Positions 9,757 to 19,603 are shown, counted from the stretch's first letter. The stretch: 64,000 nucleotides of DNA from Pectobacterium sp. CFBP8739 (GCF_013449375.1 NZ_JACDRR010000005.1:628880-692879); one strand, 5' to 3'. The notes: a model not told the origin generated them from the sequence alone. Numbers and translations: made by a program.

Positions 9757-9986
9757 AATTGCGCTGAGGTGATCGTTACCGTCGAGTGAGCGGCAGGACG
9801 CCGCGAAAGACAGTGCCGCGTCGGGAACGCGTCACTGGCGGCTCGAAAAGCGGGAACGATCGCCGAAGGCACCGCGCAGCGGCGCAATTCGCGCCGAAAG
9901 CCAGTGGTCAAGGAGCTGCGGCAATTGAGCGCTCCTTGTCGGGCGTGTGATGAAATCATAGAAAGCACCAGAATTGACACGCCCGA
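9757..9986. repeat. Dense multi-hairpin intergenic element of unknown type
   Basis: This GC-rich block between the convergent ends of artJ and rlmC holds many perfect inverted repeats: 9790-9794 with 9800-9804; 9811-9815 with 9833-9837 (a nested 4-bp stem inside); 9880-9885 with 9891-9896; 9909-9915 with 9932-9938; and 9939-9948 with 9977-9986. Longer-range pairs also exist: 9757-9764 with 9882-9889, and 9771-9780 with 9852-9861 (one mismatch). An ORF across it on the minus strand is better explained by the repeats. I recall similar translated stretches as hypothetical proteins in related genomes, which hints at a dispersed element. A structured RNA is the alternative. Confidence 0.55.
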
Positions 9987-10064
9987 AACTTTCATACTGT
10001 CGAACATGGATACAATAACGTAGTAAATTGCCACCAAGATATTTTCTATTACAGTCATCGCTTA

Positions 10065-11192
10065 TCAAGCACGCTCCAGTAACGTCAGCACTTCGTAGTG
10101 CGCCGTATGCGGGAACATGTCGAACAGCTGTACGCGCAGCGCGCGGTAATTCGCCAGTTCAGTCATGTCTTTTGCCATGCTTTCAGCGTTACAGCTGGAA
10201 TAGAGAATATAGTCCGGTGCCATGCGGCTCAGGTAAGCACATAATTCACTGCCGATACCGCGGCGTGGCGGGTTGACTAGCACCAGATCGGGGATTTCCG
10301 CTTTCCCTGTCGCGAACTGCGTGGAATCCAGCGCCTGAAACTCCACCTGTTTCAGCCCAAGCTGCTCCGCAGAACGACGCGCGCAGGCTATCGCCTCGGC
10401 GCTGATTTCAATGCCTGTCAAACGCATCTCGGGTGGCGCACAGTGCAGGCCAAACCCCCCAACTCCGCAAAACAGATCCCACATGCTGGTGATATTCAGC
10501 TCTGCAACCCAGTCGCGTGCTGTCGCATACAGCGCGGCCGCCACCTGTGGGTTCGTCTGGAAAAAACTTTGCGGACGGATATACAGCGGCACCTGATTGA
10601 ACTGTTCGGCCAATGCGGCCGCCTCACTCAGGATAATTTCTGTTTTCCCTTCCATAATCGCCTGATGTACCGGCTGAATGTTGGCCGATATCACCTCAAG
10701 CTGCGGTAACTGCTGCCGTAGCCAAGGCAATGCGGCACGCAACTGCGCTAGCTTGGTTTCCGAACGTAAAACAAAACGCAGCATAAACGTACCGCGCTGC
10801 GTACTTTCCGTCAGCAGCAGATATTTCAGCTCCCCACGGCGTCGGGCCACGTTATAAGGCGTCAGCCCCGCTCGGGCGATGAAGACTTTAAGCACATCGA
10901 AAACCGGTGCGAAGCTGGATGGATAAAGCGGACAATCGCAGAGATCCACCGCTGTTCCATCACGATGCAGCATCCCCAGCAGCGGGCGTTCCACACTGCC
11001 GCTCACCACCATTTTGGCTTTATTACGAAAGGCAGACTGTTCAGAGGACTGCACCGGCAGCCAGCGCTGCACGGCGTGCGACTGTAGCAAACCTGCAAGA
11101 TGCTGTTGCTTATCGGATAGTTGCTGTGGGTAGGCTTTTTCCAGCCATTGGCAGGAACGACAGGTTCCCGTACTGTAGCGGGCACAATGCAT
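10065..11192 (-). CDS. rlmC: 23S rRNA (uracil-747-C5)-methyltransferase RlmC
   Basis: 375-residue SAM-dependent enzyme that makes m5U at position 747 of 23S rRNA. N-terminal Fe-S cluster cysteines are C3, C11 and C14 ([12 protein letters not shown]), with a fourth in DLCDCPLYP. The methyltransferase core has [14 protein letters not shown] (SAM binding), VNPPRRG, and the catalytic cysteine in [12 protein letters not shown]. Length equals the E. coli enzyme. No strong Shine-Dalgarno precedes the ATG at 11192. Its order next to artJ and ybjO matches E. coli. Confidence 0.95.
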   Translation of the reverse strand: MHCARYSTGTCRSCQWLEKAYPQQLSDKQQHLAGLLQSHAVQRWLPVQSSEQSAFRNKAKMVVSGSVERPLLGMLHRDGTAVDLCDCPLYPSSFAPVFDVLKVFIARAGLTPYNVARRRGELKYLLLTESTQRGTFMLRFVLRSETKLAQLRAALPWLRQQLPQLEVISANIQPVHQAIMEGKTEIILSEAAALAEQFNQVPLYIRPQSFFQTNPQVAAALYATARDWVAELNITSMWDLFCGVGGFGLHCAPPEMRLTGIEISAEAIACARRSAEQLGLKQVEFQALDSTQFATGKAEIPDLVLVNPPRRGIGSELCAYLSRMAPDYILYSSCNAESMAKDMTELANYRALRVQLFDMFPHTAHYEVLTLLERA

Positions 11193-11319
11193 AAAAATCT
11201 AACTATTAAAAATAATACGGAATGAGAGGATTATACCACTCTGATGGCGTCACCCTGCGATCTTTCCGCGTGGTCATGGGCAACGCCAGCAGCCAGACTG
11301 GCTCAGGTAAGAGAAATGT

Positions 11320-11784
11320 CTATTTCTGGCGCAGAAAAAAACGCTTACTGCGCCATGGCAGAAACAGTAAAACAATCACCAGCAGATCTGGGATCTTTTG
11401 CAGCAGGAGCTGATGCAACACGGCAGCATTGTTCTCTCCTGAAATATGAAATATCGCAGGCATAAACTCACTGAACGATGCCAGTAGCAGATAACACACT
11501 ACTGCGGTCTGACAGGCTACATAGCCCCATCGGCCCCAGTTCACACCGGCCAAAACGGCAAAGCCGCAGCGGATCTCAACGCCAACAACAACAAGTGATA
11601 ACAGTAATACCAGCGTTGAATCCCAGGCTTCCGCGTTGCTGCCAATCCAGCCACTAAAATCGCTGAGCCCTAACTCCCACACCAGCAGCAGAATCCCCAA
11701 AAAACGCGTAGCAATAATCGCAATCCCCGCTACCATGACGGGTACCGGGGCATAAACTTTGCGTTGTGTCATTTCCTTCTTCAT
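11320..11784 (-). CDS. ybjO: YbjO-family inner-membrane protein (DUF2593)
   Basis: 154-residue membrane protein with four likely helices, ending in a basic tail (RSKRFFLRQK). Segments such as LVVVGVEIRCGFAVL and LLLQKIPDLLVIVLLFLPW match the YbjO family. Its function is unknown. It sits between rlmC and potI on the same strand, as in E. coli. The start may instead be the ATG at 11772 (MTQRK), which has GAAGGA directly in front. Confidence 0.8.
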   Translation of the reverse strand: MKKEMTQRKVYAPVPVMVAGIAIIATRFLGILLLVWELGLSDFSGWIGSNAEAWDSTLVLLLSLVVVGVEIRCGFAVLAGVNWGRWGYVACQTAVVCYLLLASFSEFMPAIFHISGENNAAVLHQLLLQKIPDLLVIVLLFLPWRSKRFFLRQK

Positions 11785-11852
11785 GTACAGAATTTCAACG
11801 TTCTCCCTTCATGCGGGTATTACCCGCCAAAAATACAGCATCAATATAACGT

Positions 11853-11906
11853 CTGATGCCAATATAAAGCTTGATAGTCATACAAAACTTGATTGCCATA
11901 CAAAGC
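11853..11906. repeat. Three imperfect 18-bp tandem repeats
   Basis: Units at 11853-11870, 11871-11888 and 11889-11906 share the pattern TTGATnGnCATACAAAnC; the last two differ at few positions. A weaker partial unit may precede them (CAATATAA near 11842). The repeats lie between the 5' end of ybjO and the terminator of the pot operon. The period is a multiple of three, but no convincing gene covers them. Confidence 0.7.
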
Positions 11907-11908
11907 AA

Positions 11909-11935
11909 CAACGCCCCCATACTCTGGCGGCGTTG
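11909..11935 (-). terminator. Probable terminator of the pot operon
   Basis: CAACGCC pairs with GGCGTTG across a 13-nt loop, 45 bp beyond the potI stop. Read on the minus strand the stem is followed by a moderately T-rich TTGCTTTG tract. Confidence 0.55.
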
Positions 11936-11979
11936 CTGTAAATCTTCGCTAGGCTAACAAATTATGGTGAGAGATCGAA

Positions 11980-12825
11980 TCAGCCGCGTCTCGCTTTTTG
12001 CATATCGCGATAGCGCTGCTTCTCTGCTCTTGCCATAAACCACCAAGCGATAAAACCAATAATACCAACGACTAACAATATCAGGGAAGCCAAGGCGTTA
12101 ATTTGTGGATTAACGCCCATTCTAACGCTGGAGAACACCAGCATGGGCAGCGTTGTCGAGCCTGGCCCTGCTACGAAGCTGGCGATAACCAGATCGTCCA
12201 GCGACAGCGTAAACGCCAGTAGCCAGCCGGAAAGCAGTGCAGGGGCAATCATCGGTACCGTGATAATGAAGAACACCTTGAGCGGATTCGCGCCCAGATC
12301 CATCGCCGCCTCTTCAATAGAACGGTCAAGCTCACGCAGGCGCGCACTGATCACCACGGTGACATACGCGGTACAGAACGTGACGTGTGCCAGCCAGATG
12401 GTGAGCATCCCTCTTTCCGCTGGCCAGCCAATGGCATGCCCTAATGCCACAAACAGCAACAGCAGAGACAGGCCGGTAATCACATCTGGCATAACCAGCG
12501 GCGCCGTCAGCATAAAGGCAAATCCGTTGGAGCCACGGAAACGGCCAAAACGCACCATCACCACGGCGGCGATCGTGCCAAGAATCACCGCCATTGTGGC
12601 CGAGGCAGCCGCAATCGTCAGGCTCAGGAGTACCGCACTGATCATCGCCGTATTGTGGAACAATTCGACATACCAGCGTGCCGACCAGCCTGCCCAGACG
12701 GTAACCAGCTTAGAGCTGTTGAATGAGTAGATCACCAACATCAGCATCGGCGCATAGAGGAACGTAAAGCACAGCACCAAAATCACAATACGCCACGGTG
12801 AGCGAACAACAGGTAAATTATTCAC
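11980..12825 (-). CDS. potI: Putrescine ABC transporter permease PotI
   Basis: 281-residue inner-membrane permease of the PotFGHI putrescine importer, with six predicted helices. The EAA loop, AAMDLGANPLKVFFIITVPM, contacts the PotG ATPase. Translation starts at GTG (12825), and GTGA overlaps the potH stop by 4 bp, so the two permeases are translationally coupled. It is the last gene of the operon. Confidence 0.95.
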   Translation of the reverse strand: MNNLPVVRSPWRIVILVLCFTFLYAPMLMLVIYSFNSSKLVTVWAGWSARWYVELFHNTAMISAVLLSLTIAAASATMAVILGTIAAVVMVRFGRFRGSNGFAFMLTAPLVMPDVITGLSLLLLFVALGHAIGWPAERGMLTIWLAHVTFCTAYVTVVISARLRELDRSIEEAAMDLGANPLKVFFIITVPMIAPALLSGWLLAFTLSLDDLVIASFVAGPGSTTLPMLVFSSVRMGVNPQINALASLILLVVGIIGFIAWWFMARAEKQRYRDMQKARRG

Positions 12826-13787
12826 GCTTCACTCTCCGCACTTTTGCTCTGATGTTTGTGGAACCAGATAATTGGCATAATCAACAGCAGCAGCATGACA
12901 ACAGCAACGGCAGACGCCACCGGCCAATCGCGGTTATTGAAGAATTCCTGCCACAAAATACGGCCAATCATGATGCTATCGGGTCCGCCGAGCAGTTCTG
13001 GGATGACGTACTCTCCCACCGCAGGGATGAAGACCAGCATCGAACCCGCGATAATTCCGCCTTTTGTTAACGGAACAATCACGCTGAAGAAGGTTTTCAA
13101 CGGCCGCGCGCCCAGATCCAACGACGCTTCGACTAGCGAATAGTCCAGCCGCATCAGAGCGGTATAGATCGGCAGCACCATAAACGGCAGATAGGAGTAC
13201 ACAACGCCAATATAAACCGCCAGATTGGTATGCAGAATGACCAGTGGTTCATCGATCACGCCCAGCCACAGCAGGAAGTTATTCAGAATTCCGTTGTTTT
13301 TCAGAATCCCCATCCAGGCGTAGACGCGAATCAGGAATGACGTCCACGATGGCAAAATCACCAGCAGTAACAGGATGTTGCGTGTTGACGGTTTACTATG
13401 AGCCACCGCCCAGGCCAGTGGGTAGCCGATAAGCAGACAGCACAGCGTCGACACGGCAGCAACCTGAAGCGATTGCATATAGGCATCGAAATACAGCGGG
13501 TCGTCCAACAAATGCAGGTAATTCCCAAGATTCAAGGAAACATCCAGCTTGTCGTCCATCCAGGAAACCAGATCGGTATACGGTGGGATCGCCCGTGCCA
13601 TCTCTGCCAGGCTGATTTTGAACACGATCAGGAACGGCAGCATGAACAGCAGCAGCAGCCACAGATACGGCAGCGCGATGACGAGCTTACGTCCGTGCTT
13701 TTGACGCCAGCGCGCCATCAGCACACGGAGCCAGAGTCTGGCCTTGCCCGGTGGTTCCGCCGTGCTATGTTCGGGAAATAAAGTCAT
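12822..13787 (-). CDS. potH: Putrescine ABC transporter permease PotH
   Basis: 321-residue permease partner of PotI. A long cytoplasmic N-terminus with the basic RWRQKHGRK stretch precedes six membrane segments. The EAA-type loop is EASLDLGARPLKTFFSVIVPL. The ATG at 13787 lies 14 nt after the potG stop. Length and sequence match E. coli PotH. Confidence 0.95.
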   Translation of the reverse strand: MTLFPEHSTAEPPGKARLWLRVLMARWRQKHGRKLVIALPYLWLLLLFMLPFLIVFKISLAEMARAIPPYTDLVSWMDDKLDVSLNLGNYLHLLDDPLYFDAYMQSLQVAAVSTLCCLLIGYPLAWAVAHSKPSTRNILLLLVILPSWTSFLIRVYAWMGILKNNGILNNFLLWLGVIDEPLVILHTNLAVYIGVVYSYLPFMVLPIYTALMRLDYSLVEASLDLGARPLKTFFSVIVPLTKGGIIAGSMLVFIPAVGEYVIPELLGGPDSIMIGRILWQEFFNNRDWPVASAVAVVMLLLLIMPIIWFHKHQSKSAESEA

Positions 13788-13801
13788 GGCATTCTTCCTC
13801 G

Positions 13802-14935
13802 CTACACCGTCAAAACCACACAGCTATCCGCATCCCAACACAACCGAACCTCATCTCCCCAGGTCGGCGCGCCTTTGCGATAGCGGTAAGCATTTTGTAA
13901 TTGTGCGCTGATGGTCTGCCCGCTGTTGAGCCTGACGTGGTAAATCGACAGGTCGCCCAGATAGGCGATATGCACCACTTCCCCTACCGCGAAGTTACAG
14001 CCGTCAGCAGGAACCTCTTCACACAGCATGATTTTCTCTGGGCGCAACGCGATGTAGACCGGAACGCCATCCACCACCGAGACATCCGAATCCACCTTCA
14101 GCGGGTGCACCAGTCCAGGGCTTTTGATGATCAGCGCATCGTCCTGACGTTCCTGCAAGATCCCTTCAAACATATTGACCGAGCCGATAAACTCCGCGCT
14201 GAAACGCGTGTTCGGGTGCTCATAGATCTCTTCCGGCTCGCCAATCTGGACGAATTTGCCGCGGTTCATAATGGCGATACGACCCGCCATGGTCATGGCT
14301 TCTTCCTGATCGTGCGTTACCATCACGCAGGTCACGCCCACGCGTTCCAAAATATCGACAACTTCGAGCTGCATGCGGTCACGCAATTTTTTGTCCAGCG
14401 CGCCCATCGGTTCGTCAAGCAGCAGCAATTTAGGGCGCTTCGCCAGACTACGAGCCAGCGCAACACGCTGGCGTTGACCACCAGAAAGCTGGTGCGGTTT
14501 ACGATTGGCGAATTCTTGCATATGCACCAACGACAGCATCTCTTCCACACGGTCTTTAATTTCAGCGCGCGGTAGCTTGTCCTGCTTCAGGCCAAACGCG
14601 ATATTCTTTTCCACCGTCATGTGTGGGAACAGCGCATAAGACTGGAACATCATATTGATAGGGCGCTGGTAAGGCGGCACCAGTGACAAATCCTGACCAT
14701 CCAGAAAAATCTGCCCCTGCGTGGGGAGCTCAAAACCCGCCAGCATGCGCAGCAACGTGGATTTCCCACAGCCAGATGCACCCAGCAGAGCAAAAATTTC
14801 GCCTTTATAAATCGTCAGACTGACATCATCGACGGCGACCTGACCATCGAACGACTTCGTCAGGTTGCGCACTTCCAGCAGCGGCGTCGCCGCTTTTTGA
14901 GGTTTTGATTGAGGGCGGGGGATCGCGTCATTCAC
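13802..14935 (-). CDS. potG: Putrescine ABC transporter ATP-binding protein PotG
   Basis: 377-residue ATPase energising PotFGHI. Walker A is GASGCGKST, the Q-loop sits in MMFQSYALFPH, the signature is LSGGQRQRVA, and Walker B is LLLLDEPMGALD; a C-terminal TOBE-type regulatory domain follows (ALRPEKIMLCEE). The start is the GTG at 14935 (NDAIPRPQSK follows), with GGAGAG at good distance and the same N-terminus as E. coli PotG. The longer ORF upstream is spurious. Confidence 0.95.
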   Translation of the reverse strand: MNDAIPRPQSKPQKAATPLLEVRNLTKSFDGQVAVDDVSLTIYKGEIFALLGASGCGKSTLLRMLAGFELPTQGQIFLDGQDLSLVPPYQRPINMMFQSYALFPHMTVEKNIAFGLKQDKLPRAEIKDRVEEMLSLVHMQEFANRKPHQLSGGQRQRVALARSLAKRPKLLLLDEPMGALDKKLRDRMQLEVVDILERVGVTCVMVTHDQEEAMTMAGRIAIMNRGKFVQIGEPEEIYEHPNTRFSAEFIGSVNMFEGILQERQDDALIIKSPGLVHPLKVDSDVSVVDGVPVYIALRPEKIMLCEEVPADGCNFAVGEVVHIAYLGDLSIYHVRLNSGQTISAQLQNAYRYRKGAPTWGDEVRLCWDADSCVVLTV

Positions 14936-15029
14936 TTCGCATTGCTCTCCGGCAAAAGCAGAACAAGCCACACCACCAATGCCGCCATTCGGCACTTTTT
15001 ACATTCAGCGGTGTGACACAATATAGAGC

Positions 15030-15058
15030 GCGAACAGGCGGGTTATCCGCCTGTTCGC
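15030..15058. repeat. 12-bp perfect palindromic hairpin between potF and potG
   Basis: GCGAACAGGCGG and its exact complement flank a 5-nt loop. There is no T run. Placed just after the binding-protein gene in a transporter operon, it probably protects the potF message or damps read-through into potG, a common arrangement. This role is inferred. Confidence 0.7.
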
Positions 15059-15138
15059 CACATTTTACACCCATCCATTATCGGGTTGCCGCAACCAGCA
15101 ACCGTCAAGCTCTTGGGCAACTACCCAGATCCAAGAGG

Positions 15139-16248
15139 CTATTTGCCGCTTTTAACCTTAGTCCATGCACGCGTACGCGTACGATCAATCTGAGGAGATT
15201 GCACCTTAAGCGTAAACAGTTTGGCACGCACATCCGCCGGCGGATAAACGCCTGGGTTGTTACGAATCTCTGCGTTCACCAACGGCAAGGAGGCCAGATT
15301 ACCGCTCGCGTAATACACATGGTTACTGATTCCCGCCATCACTTCCGGTTTCATCAGGTAATCCAGAAACGCATAGGCTTCATCCAGATTTTTAGCATCT
15401 TTCGGAATGGCGAGAACGTCAAAGAATGCCAACGCGCCTTCTTTCGGAATGCTGTACTGGATATTCACGCCGTTCTTCGCTTCTTTCGCACGGTTTCCTG
15501 CCTGCAGGATGTCGCCCGCCCAGCCGACTGCGACGCAGATATCGCCGTTTGCCAGGTCGTTGATGTACTGCGATGAATGGAAGTAGCGAATGCTCGGACG
15601 CAGTTTCAGCAGCAGGTCGGTCGCAGACGTGGTGTAATCACCCGGTTTGGTGCTGTTTGGATCTTTACCCTGATAATTCAGCACGGTTGCAAAGATCTCT
15701 TCCGGTGCATCCAGGAAGGAGACGCCGCAGCTTTTCAGTTTCTCTAGGTTCTCTGGTTTTAGAACCAGATCCCAGCTGTTAACCGGTGCATCAGCACCCA
15801 GCGCGGCTTTGACTTTCTCAACGTTATAACCGATACCCGTGGTCGCCCACAGGTAAGGCAGGGCATATTTATTCTCTGGATCATGCTGAGCAATCAGCTT
15901 CATCAGATCAGGATCCAGATTTTTGTAATTCGGTAACTTGCTCTTGTCTAATGGCTGAAAGACTCCCGCAGAGAGCTGGCGCTCCAGGAAGCTGGCAGAA
16001 GGCACTACCAGATCAAAACCCGTACTGCCTGCCATGAGCTTGCCTTCCAACACTTCGTTGGAATCAAACACGTCATAGACGACTTTAATGCCGGTTTCTT
16101 TCTGGAAATTGGCTAACGTGTCCGGCGCGATATAATCGGACCAGTTATAAACATGCAGCGTTTTCTCTTCCGCAGATGCGGTGACGGACGCGGCCATCAG
16201 CAAGCCGGTAACAACACCCGATAGCCATTTTTTACGTTGGGTGAACAT
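15139..16248 (-). CDS. potF: Putrescine-binding periplasmic protein PotF
   Basis: 369-residue periplasmic binding protein for putrescine. A signal peptide ([14 protein letters not shown]) precedes a mature chain starting near [18 protein letters not shown], the hallmark of PotD/PotF proteins. The conserved tail [12 protein letters not shown] matches E. coli PotF. The ATG at 16248 follows GGAGGAAGGAACGG; an upstream in-frame ATG gives a non-family extension. First gene of potFGHI. Confidence 0.96.
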   Translation of the reverse strand: MFTQRKKWLSGVVTGLLMAASVTASAEEKTLHVYNWSDYIAPDTLANFQKETGIKVVYDVFDSNEVLEGKLMAGSTGFDLVVPSASFLERQLSAGVFQPLDKSKLPNYKNLDPDLMKLIAQHDPENKYALPYLWATTGIGYNVEKVKAALGADAPVNSWDLVLKPENLEKLKSCGVSFLDAPEEIFATVLNYQGKDPNSTKPGDYTTSATDLLLKLRPSIRYFHSSQYINDLANGDICVAVGWAGDILQAGNRAKEAKNGVNIQYSIPKEGALAFFDVLAIPKDAKNLDEAYAFLDYLMKPEVMAGISNHVYYASGNLASLPLVNAEIRNNPGVYPPADVRAKLFTLKVQSPQIDRTRTRAWTKVKSGK

Positions 16249-16606
16249 CCGTTCCTTCCTCCATATAAGGGGGTGATTCATGGAAATAAGCCTGTATCGT
16301 TCCGATACAAAATATGTCCTGCCGCGCTATCCAATCGGTGAATGTGTATGCACCGATTTTTATTCGCTCAAACACAGGCGCTGTCTGTGTCTTACAGAAA
16401 TAAAGCATAACCCCACAACATCCTGTGCACCATACTTGAACGTAAAAAATGGGTTTTAACGATTATTTATTCACATTTTATCGATGTGATGAAGGTGTTT
16501 AGCAGCAAACAAAGAGAAATATTTGGCAATAATGCGAAATAGCCAGAATAAATGTCGGCAAGAGAAAAATAAGTAAAACCAATTGCTGCCTTTGGCAGCA
16601 ACCGTA
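16249..16606. other. Intergenic region between ybjN and potF
   Basis: About 360 bp containing the potF promoter region on the minus strand. It is AT-rich toward ybjN. I see no gene and no operator I can name. Confidence 0.5.
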
Positions 16607-17086
16607 TCAATGCAGATGTGAGGTTGTGACTCTAACAGCAGAGCCCTCTTCTTCCTCGCCAATAAACAGCAGATTATTAGCACCGGCCTCGAGGATCACC
16701 ATTGAGATCTGTTCTTCGGACTGCTGCATGAAATGTCGGAACTGTTCCAGCGTCATACCAGCGGCAACGCTGAATGACTGGCAGACAATCAGTTTCGGCA
16801 GATTATCGTCCTGAACGTCAATAAACGCCTTGACGGTCAACGAGCTGGCATTGATTTGGCTCAGATCACCAACCAGAGGAATCAACGCGCTGGGCTTCAC
16901 TTCTGCAAGGGCAGAAAACAGAATCACGTTATCTACCAGATCAACTTTCGCATCAAACACGCCATCAAAATTTTGCATATGAGGAAGATGAAGCGCCTGA
17001 CAGGAATCACATTCGAAATACAGAATATTCAGTTGGTCCAGCCACCGCCGTAGCATAGCCAAATCCGGGACGATGAGTGAATCCAT
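16607..17086 (-). CDS. ybjN: YbjN-family protein
   Basis: 159-residue cytoplasmic protein of the YbjN family. In E. coli its overproduction affects motility, biofilm and stress phenotypes, but its biochemistry is unknown. Recognisable segments are SLIVPDLAMLRRWLDQL, FECDSCQALHLPHMQNFDGV and QSEEQISMVILEA. Two adjacent ATGs exist (17089 and 17086); the second matches the E. coli start. The longer ORF upstream of them is not supported. Confidence 0.88.
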   Translation of the reverse strand: MDSLIVPDLAMLRRWLDQLNILYFECDSCQALHLPHMQNFDGVFDAKVDLVDNVILFSALAEVKPSALIPLVGDLSQINASSLTVKAFIDVQDDNLPKLIVCQSFSVAAGMTLEQFRHFMQQSEEQISMVILEAGANNLLFIGEEEEGSAVRVTTSHLH

Positions 17087-17322
17087 CATGTTTGCCTCAT
17101 ACCTGTCGCCGTAAAAACAGCGTTGTTGAAAAGAAAACACCGCGCACACCTGAGCGATGTTAAAACGTAAACCAGAAGCTGCCGTAACGAGAGAAACATC
17201 GTTAAAAACGGCCCATAGCTTACGGAATATTGCACGCCGATGCCATGATAAAAGCGCGCCATCACCCGCATTCCTTGTTCGGTTGCGCGATAGCGCACGC
17301 TGCACGATACCCACACGTCAAT

Positions 17323-17351
17323 GGGGAACGCCGTATTTTACGGCGCCCCCC
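17323..17351 (-). terminator. Hairpin after rimK
   Basis: GGGG-AA-CGCCGTA pairs with TACGGCG-CC-CCCC around a 3-nt TTT loop (7-bp stem, then an internal bulge and 4 more G-C pairs). It lies 14 bp beyond the rimK stop and probably ends the nfsA-rimK transcript, although no T run is seen. Confidence 0.5.
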
Positions 17352-17364
17352 CTGTTTCAGAAAG

Positions 17365-18276
17365 CTAACTTTTACTTATGGTTGCCGATGTTGCGAAGCG
17401 CCTCTGAGTATTTTGTTCAATAAACTCAATCATCATGCCAGCAATATCGAACCCAGTCGTCGTTTCAATCCCTTCCAACCCCGGTGAGGCGTTGACTTCC
17501 ATCACCAGCGGCCCCCGCTCGGCGCGTAAAATATCAACGCCTGCGACATTCAGCCCCAGAGTTTTCGTCGCCTTGATGGCAATCGCACGCTCCTGTGCCG
17601 TAATTTTCACGTTATTCGCCGAGCCACCGCGATGCAGGTTTGAGCGGAATTCCCCCGCTTTCGCCTGCCGTTCAATCGCCGCAACAACCCGATTACCGAT
17701 CACAAGACAGCGGATATCTTTACCCTGTGCTTCACGTACATATTCCTGCACCAGAATATGCGCATTCAACCCGCGAAAGGCATCGATCACGCTTTCCGCT
17801 GCCTGACGCGTCTCGGCCAATACCACACCAATCCCCTGCGTACCTTCCACCAGTTTAACGACCAGCGGCGCGCCACCTACCATCGCGATCAGGTCCCCGG
17901 TATCATCCGGTGAGTGGGCAAAACCGGTAATCGGCAGATCAATGCCTTCACGGGCAAGTAGCTGTAGCGAATGCAGTTTGTCGCGGGCGCGAATGACCGC
18001 CACAGCGTTATTCAGCGGGTAGCTTCCCAGCATTTCAAACTGACGCAATACCGCCGTGCCGTAAAACGTAATCTGTGAACCAATGCGCGGAATCACCGCG
18101 TCATATTTATCCAGCCGACGTCCACGGTAATGCACCGATGGCGCCGCCGAATTGATATTCATGTAACAGGAAAGTGGATCAATAATCTCAACGCTGTGCT
18201 TGCGCGCCTCAGCCGCTTCACGCAGACGTTTGCAGGAATATAACGCCCCATCACGAGACAGAATGGCTATCTTCAT
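17365..18276 (-). CDS. rimK: Ribosomal protein S6-L-glutamate ligase RimK
   Basis: 303-residue ATP-grasp ligase that adds glutamate residues to the C-terminus of ribosomal protein S6. ATP-grasp features are visible: [36 protein letters not shown], and the metal-binding [12 protein letters not shown]. It follows nfsA by 16 nt on the same strand, an operon kept from E. coli. The C-terminus is about the family's usual length. Confidence 0.95.
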   Translation of the reverse strand: MKIAILSRDGALYSCKRLREAAEARKHSVEIIDPLSCYMNINSAAPSVHYRGRRLDKYDAVIPRIGSQITFYGTAVLRQFEMLGSYPLNNAVAVIRARDKLHSLQLLAREGIDLPITGFAHSPDDTGDLIAMVGGAPLVVKLVEGTQGIGVVLAETRQAAESVIDAFRGLNAHILVQEYVREAQGKDIRCLVIGNRVVAAIERQAKAGEFRSNLHRGGSANNVKITAQERAIAIKATKTLGLNVAGVDILRAERGPLVMEVNASPGLEGIETTTGFDIAGMMIEFIEQNTQRRFATSATISKS

Positions 18277-18292
18277 AAATATCCTACAGATA

Positions 18293-19012
18293 CTAGCGTA
18301 TCGCCCATCCTTGTTGATGTAAGTAGTCCAGCATGAATGGACGTAACTCTTTTTTCAGCGTCCGTTCAACGTGCTCACTCCAGCTTTCGCAGCGGCTACC
18401 GGTACGTTGCAGATAATATTCCACCATTTGCTGATCGTATTGCGCCAGCACATCGCGATCGAGCGGCTGATAGACATTTTCATGCAGCATCATGGCGGTT
18501 GGCATACGCGGTTTCAGCATCGGTTCCGCATCCGGGTACCCCAGACACAGGCCAAACAATGGCATAACCAACGGCGGCAATTGCAGCAATTGTGTCACAT
18601 CAGCAATTCGATTACGGATTCCGCCGATAAATACGCCCCCCAACCCCAGCGACTCTGCGGCGACCAGCGCATTCTGTGCCATGAGGGCGGTATCGACACA
18701 GCCAATCAGCAGTTGCTCGGCCAGCCCAGTTTCAGCCTGTGGAAAGATCTCCACATGGCGGTGGAAATCGGCACAAAAAACCCAAAATTCTGCCGCTTGC
18801 GCCACATAACCTTGCTCGCCGGTATAGTGAACCAGCGTTTCACGCACGGCAGGATCGGTGATACGGATAATGGCGCTGCATTGTAAAAAGCTGGAGCTGG
18901 AGGCGCTTTGTGCGGAGGTAATAATGGCGTGGCGTTGCTCATCCGTCACTACCTGAGACGTAAACGCGCGAATAGAACGGTGGCGCTGTAGCAAATCAAT
19001 GGTTGGTGTCAC
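18293..19012 (-). CDS. nfsA: Oxygen-insensitive NADPH nitroreductase NfsA
   Basis: 240-residue FMN-dependent enzyme reducing nitroaromatics and quinones with NADPH. The nitroreductase fold is shown by [25 protein letters not shown] and [16 protein letters not shown]. The GTG at 19012 (reading TPTIDLL next) is chosen: it has GAAGGA 7 nt upstream and gives the E. coli length, whereas the upstream ATG extends past the family start. E. coli has ybjC before nfsA; no ybjC-like frame is present here. Confidence 0.93.
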   Translation of the reverse strand: MTPTIDLLQRHRSIRAFTSQVVTDEQRHAIITSAQSASSSSFLQCSAIIRITDPAVRETLVHYTGEQGYVAQAAEFWVFCADFHRHVEIFPQAETGLAEQLLIGCVDTALMAQNALVAAESLGLGGVFIGGIRNRIADVTQLLQLPPLVMPLFGLCLGYPDAEPMLKPRMPTAMMLHENVYQPLDRDVLAQYDQQMVEYYLQRTGSRCESWSEHVERTLKKELRPFMLDYLHQQGWAIR

Positions 19013-19291
19013 ACTGGCATCCTTCAGTCGGTAACGTACATCGTACATGCAGTTTGAAGGGAGTATATCGTAGCTCAGGTGGAGGCTGCATTACCCCACA
19101 GCCTAATCGGTATAGCAAATCGTTGTAACAGGTAATGACGACTTTTTTTCATCAATGTATACAGGCATAGTAGCGTAATTCGCAGTAACCTCATTAACCG
19201 TAACACGTTTAGTCGTGGCCTTGTCTACAACAGACGTCACGCTATGCGTTTCAAGAATGAGAACATTTTCTAATTTTACAAAGGAGTTTAC

Positions 19292-19558
19292 ATGTTCGCT
19301 GTAATTTTCGGGCGTCCCGCTTGCCCTTATTGTGTACGTGCGAAAGAACTGGCAGAAAAATTGTCCGAGCAACGTGATGACTTCAGCTTCCGCTATGTCG
19401 ACATCCATGCAGAAGGCATCACGAAAGAAGATCTGTCCAAGACGGTAGGAAAGCCGGTTGAAACCGTGCCGCAGATTTTCCTCGATGAAAAGCACATCGG
19501 CGGCTGCACCGATTTTGAAGCCTACGCCAAAGCGCATCTGGCTCTGTTCCAGTCATAA
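19292..19558 (+). CDS. grxA: Glutaredoxin 1 GrxA
   Basis: 88-residue glutaredoxin that uses glutathione to reduce disulfides, including those of ribonucleotide reductase and OxyR. The active site is C11-P-Y-C14. TVPQIFLDEKHIGGCTDF carries the cis-proline and glutathione-binding loop. The ATG follows AAAGGAG. It is divergent from nfsA and ends at a strong terminator. In E. coli it is an OxyR target; I could not identify a clear OxyR site here. Confidence 0.96.
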   Translation: MFAVIFGRPACPYCVRAKELAEKLSEQRDDFSFRYVDIHAEGITKEDLSKTVGKPVETVPQIFLDEKHIGGCTDFEAYAKAHLALFQS

Positions 19559-19576
19559 TCATCAAACTGACAAAAT

Positions 19577-19603
19577 AAGCGCGGCGAAAGTCCGCGCTTT
19601 TTT
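19577..19603 (+). terminator. Intrinsic terminator of grxA
   Basis: AAGCGCGG pairs with CCGCGCTT across a 7-nt loop and is followed by a T run. Confidence 0.9.

Noticed and set aside
9708..10058. 116-codon minus-strand ORF and overlapping 78-codon ORF over the structured element
   Set aside because: The reading frame lies on dense inverted repeats, has no ribosome site and no domain; the nucleotide structure explains the open frame better.
11853..11906. Possible CRISPR array
   Set aside because: Units are contiguous with no spacers and no cas genes are near.
11759..11941. 60-codon ORF with a six-residue repeat across the 18-bp tandem repeat
   Set aside because: The repeat period of 18 bp forces the peptide periodicity; no ribosome site, and the frame starts inside ybjO antisense.
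19103..19537. 144-codon minus-strand ORF overlapping grxA
   Set aside because: Mostly the complement of grxA. The part outside grxA looks protein-like (Thr/Val-rich) but has no start codon of its own.
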